Source of the DNA: an uncultured Clostridia bacterium
GTDB lineage: Bacteria > Bacillota > Clostridia > Oscillospirales > Acutalibacteraceae
Length of the DNA stretch: 5,964 nucleotides
NCBI GenBank assembly: GCA_947165615.1
Contig: CAMVBD010000104.1
Span: forward strand, 1-5,964
Direction of reading: 5' to 3'
Shown here: positions 3,895 through 5,964 of the stretch, in pieces
How the letters are laid out: each line of letters begins with the position of its first letter
Numbering within the stretch: position 1 is the stretch's first letter
Translations under genes and position numbers: made by a program
The notes under the pieces: model-generated
Told to the model about the DNA's origin: nothing
The model's input: only the letters and a program-made list of their open reading frames with translations
Databases searched by the model: none

Positions 3895-5964
3895 GACCCT
3901 TAAAATTGACCTTGTCCGCGTTCGGCCCCTATGCGGGAAAAACCGTTCTGGACCTCAGTAAACTCGGCGAAAGCGGGCTGTATCTCATCACCGGCGACAC
4001 AGGCGCCGGCAAGACCACCATTTTCGACGGGATCGCCTACGCCCTGTACGGCGGGGCCAGCGGCGACAACCGCCGCCCGTCCATGTTCCGCTCCAAATAT
4101 GCCGCGCCCGAAACGCCGACTTTTGCGGAACTGCTTTTTTCCTATCGCGGCGGCGTCTACCGGGTCAGCCGCACGCCCGAATACGAACGCCCCAAACTCC
4201 GGGGCGAGGGGACCGTCCTGCAAAAGGCGGAGGCGGAGTTTTCCGGTCCGAAGGGGCTCATCGCCACCGGCACGCGGGACGTCGACGCCGCGGTCGTGGA
4301 CCTCATCGGCGTCAACCGCAGCCAGTTTTTGCAGATCGCCATGATCGCGCAGGGGGACTTCTTAAAGCTGCTCCTTGCTTCCACCGACGAGCGCAAGGCC
4401 ATCTTCCGCCGCATCTTCGGCACCGGCTTTTACCGCGATTTGCAGGACCGTCTGAAAACCGAATCCGGAGCGCTGTCCGACCGTATTACGGCGGCAAGAA
4501 ACAGTCTCTCGCAGTTTATCTCCGGGATTCTTGCCGATGAGGAAGACGTCTTGTTTTCGCAGACCGAGCAGGCAAAGGGCGGCTTCCTTCCGACTGCCGA
4601 TACCATCACGCTTGTGGAAGAACTCATCCGGCACGATGAAGAACGGGAGGCGTCTCTTACTGTAAAGCGTGGGGAAACGGATAAAAAACTGGGCGAGGTC
4701 AACGCCGCGCTTGGAAAATCGGAGACGCAAGAACGCGCCCAAAAAGCCCTGGAACGCGGGGAGAGGGAACTGGCCGAACGGAAAGCCTTGCATACGAATC
4801 TGGAAAACCTTGTCCGCGAGGAGCGGGAAAAAATCCCGGAAACCGAAGCGCTGACAGCCGAAAAAACAAAGACAGAGGCGCTCCTTCCGCGCTTTACCGC
4901 TTTGGAAGCCCTGATACACGAGACGGAGAATACCGAACGCGCTTTGCTGCAAAACGCGGACGCCCTTGAAAAAAGCGTCCGCCTGCATGAGAAAAGACGG
5001 GAAGATCTGGAACGCGATCGCTTAGAACTCAAAACGCTTCAAAACGCCCCTGAAAACAAAGAAAAACTGTCTGCTGCCCTCGAAAAGATCGAATCGCGCG
5101 GAAAGGCGCTGTCAGAACTTGCCCGTCTGTTTCATTCTTACGCGGAACAAAGCACGCGTCTTTCCCGTTTGCGGGAAGACTACGCCGCCGCGGCCAAACA
5201 AAGCGACGCCGCCGTCGCGTTTTATGAGAAGCAGTACCGACTTTATCTCGACGCGCAGGCCGGCATTCTGTCCGAAACGCTGACCGAGGGAAAACCATGT
5301 CCTGTCTGCGGAGCCACACACCATCCCAGTCCTGCCGAAAAGCCTGTCTTTACGCCGAGTGAGACGGTTTTACAGGAAGAAAAAGATCGCGCGGAAGAAG
5401 CGCGCCGCATCGCGCAGCAAAAAAGCGAAACGGCTGCGGCAGCAGCGGCCGCGCTCGACGCCTTCAAACAGCAGGCTCTTGACCGAATGGCAGACCTTTT
5501 GCCGGACGTCCCCTTCCCGTCGGCGGCTGAAGCCGTAAAAACCGAGGTGGAAGATCTCAGGATCCATTTTGCGCAGACAAGGGCCGCGCTTGTCGAGGAG
5601 CAGCAAAAGTGCGCACGAAAAGATTCCCTTGAAAAAGCGTTGTCCGAACAGGAAAAAACGCTGGAAATCCTGCAAAAACAGACCGAAACGATAAAGACCG
5701 AAAAAGCGGGACTGGAAGCATCGCTCCTCGCCGGCAAACGGCGGCTGGAAGAAGAAAAAACCGCCCTGCCGTTTCCCCGGCGCGCCGAAGCCGAAACCCG
5801 TATCGCCGCTCTGAACGCCGACATCCAAGAACGCAAAAACGCGCTGCAAAAGGCGGAGGCGGATTATTCGGCCTCCGACAAACGGATCGGCGAACTCGCC
5901 GCCGCCATAAAGGAACTGAAAGCCCAACTGACGGAGGAGACGATCATTGACAAAGAAACGATCC
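3891..5964 (+). CDS. sbcC: Exonuclease subunit SbcC (Rad50-like SMC ATPase), 3' truncated by window edge
   Basis: The first 691 codons of SbcC, with no stop before the right edge; full-length relatives are about 1000 residues. Residues 1 to about 180 form the N-terminal ATPase lobe: M-R-P-L-K-L-T-L-S-A-F-G-P-Y at the start, Walker A G35-D-T-G-A-G-K41-T-T, and a Q-loop M-I-A-Q154-G-D-F-L. From about 185 to 465 there is a long Glu/Lys/Leu-rich coiled coil. C470-P-V-C473-G-A-T-H-H-P is the zinc hook (C-x-x-C) at which two SbcC molecules join. A second, antiparallel coiled coil runs from about 480 to the edge. The C-terminal lobe with the ABC signature and Walker B is outside the window. SbcC clamps DNA and uses ATP to control the SbcD nuclease. 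The ATG overlaps the sbcD stop by 4 bases, with GGGGGAG (3876-3882) as RBS inside sbcD. The ATPase lobe uses more GC-ending codons than the coiled coil, which is A-rich. Confidence 0.94.
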   Translation, partial: MRPLKLTLSAFGPYAGKTVLDLSKLGESGLYLITGDTGAGKTTIFDGIAYALYGGASGDNRRPSMFRSKYAAPETPTFAELLFSYRGGVYRVSRTPEYERPKLRGEGTVLQKAEAEFSGPKGLIATGTRDVDAAVVDLIGVNRSQFLQIAMIAQGDFLKLLLASTDERKAIFRRIFGTGFYRDLQDRLKTESGALSDRITAARNSLSQFISGILADEEDVLFSQTEQAKGGFLPTADTITLVEELIRHDEEREASLTVKRGETDKKLGEVNAALGKSETQERAQKALERGERELAERKALHTNLENLVREEREKIPETEALTAEKTKTEALLPRFTALEALIHETENTERALLQNADALEKSVRLHEKRREDLERDRLELKTLQNAPENKEKLSAALEKIESRGKALSELARLFHSYAEQSTRLSRLREDYAAAAKQSDAAVAFYEKQYRLYLDAQAGILSETLTEGKPCPVCGATHHPSPAEKPVFTPSETVLQEEKDRAEEARRIAQQKSETAAAAAAALDAFKQQALDRMADLLPDVPFPSAAEAVKTEVEDLRIHFAQTRAALVEEQQKCARKDSLEKALSEQEKTLEILQKQTETIKTEKAGLEASLLAGKRRLEEEKTALPFPRRAEAETRIAALNADIQERKNALQKAEADYSASDKRIGELAAAIKELKAQLTEETIIDKETI

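Noticed and set aside
4362..5032. Two antisense open frames of about 200 codons over the sbcC coiled coil
   Set aside because: The proteins are Phe/Ser/Arg-rich, as expected from the complement of Glu/Lys codons, and no RBS or domain was seen.
5243..5927. Two overlapping antisense open frames over the second sbcC coiled coil
   Set aside because: They overlap each other in different frames and mirror the sbcC codons, so they are shadows.

Overview
This 5964-base window is GC-rich bacterial chromosome. It reads as a Bacillota genome, probably a gut-type Clostridia. The support is strong AAGGAGG-type ribosome binding sites, clean TATAAT boxes in AT-rich islands, tight gene packing, and a gene set of rhamnose catabolism, RsbW/STAS signalling and SbcCD. 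The taxonomic guess is inference, because no rRNA or other marker gene is present.

Layout: (1) Positions 1-236, plus strand, hold the C-terminal end of a class II aldolase, very likely rhamnulose-1-phosphate aldolase (rhaD). (2) Positions 267-295 hold a 9-bp perfect hairpin with T-runs on both sides, a bidirectional terminator between two converging transcription units. (3) A compact minus-strand operon runs from 2518 down to 301. It encodes a small HD-domain hydrolase of the SpoT/MESH1 type, a STAS domain fused to an aminoglycoside-phosphotransferase-like kinase, and an RsbW-like GHKL anti-sigma factor/kinase. The gaps are 11 and 14 bases and each gene has its own good RBS. (4) A 239-base divergent intergenic region (2519-2757) carries one promoter in each direction and a 13-bp-arm inverted repeat between them. 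(5) On the plus strand are sbcD (GTG start at 2758) and sbcC (ATG at 3891, overlapping the sbcD stop by 4 bases). sbcC runs off the right edge inside its second coiled-coil arm.

How the genes may work together: SbcD (nuclease) and SbcC (SMC-like ATPase) form the Mre11/Rad50-type complex that processes DNA ends and hairpins. The minus-strand operon looks like a self-contained signalling module. It has an HD enzyme that may remove an alarmone such as (p)ppGpp, a STAS protein that could be the phosphorylation partner of the RsbW-like kinase, and a second kinase fold attached to that same STAS protein. The operon ends at the terminator and contains neither a sigma factor nor a PP2C phosphatase, so any target must be encoded elsewhere. 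This operon is the least ordinary part of the window. All functional coupling between its members is inferred from gene order and motifs.

Long open frames lying antisense to sbcD, sbcC and the kinase gene were judged to be shadows caused by GC-biased codons.
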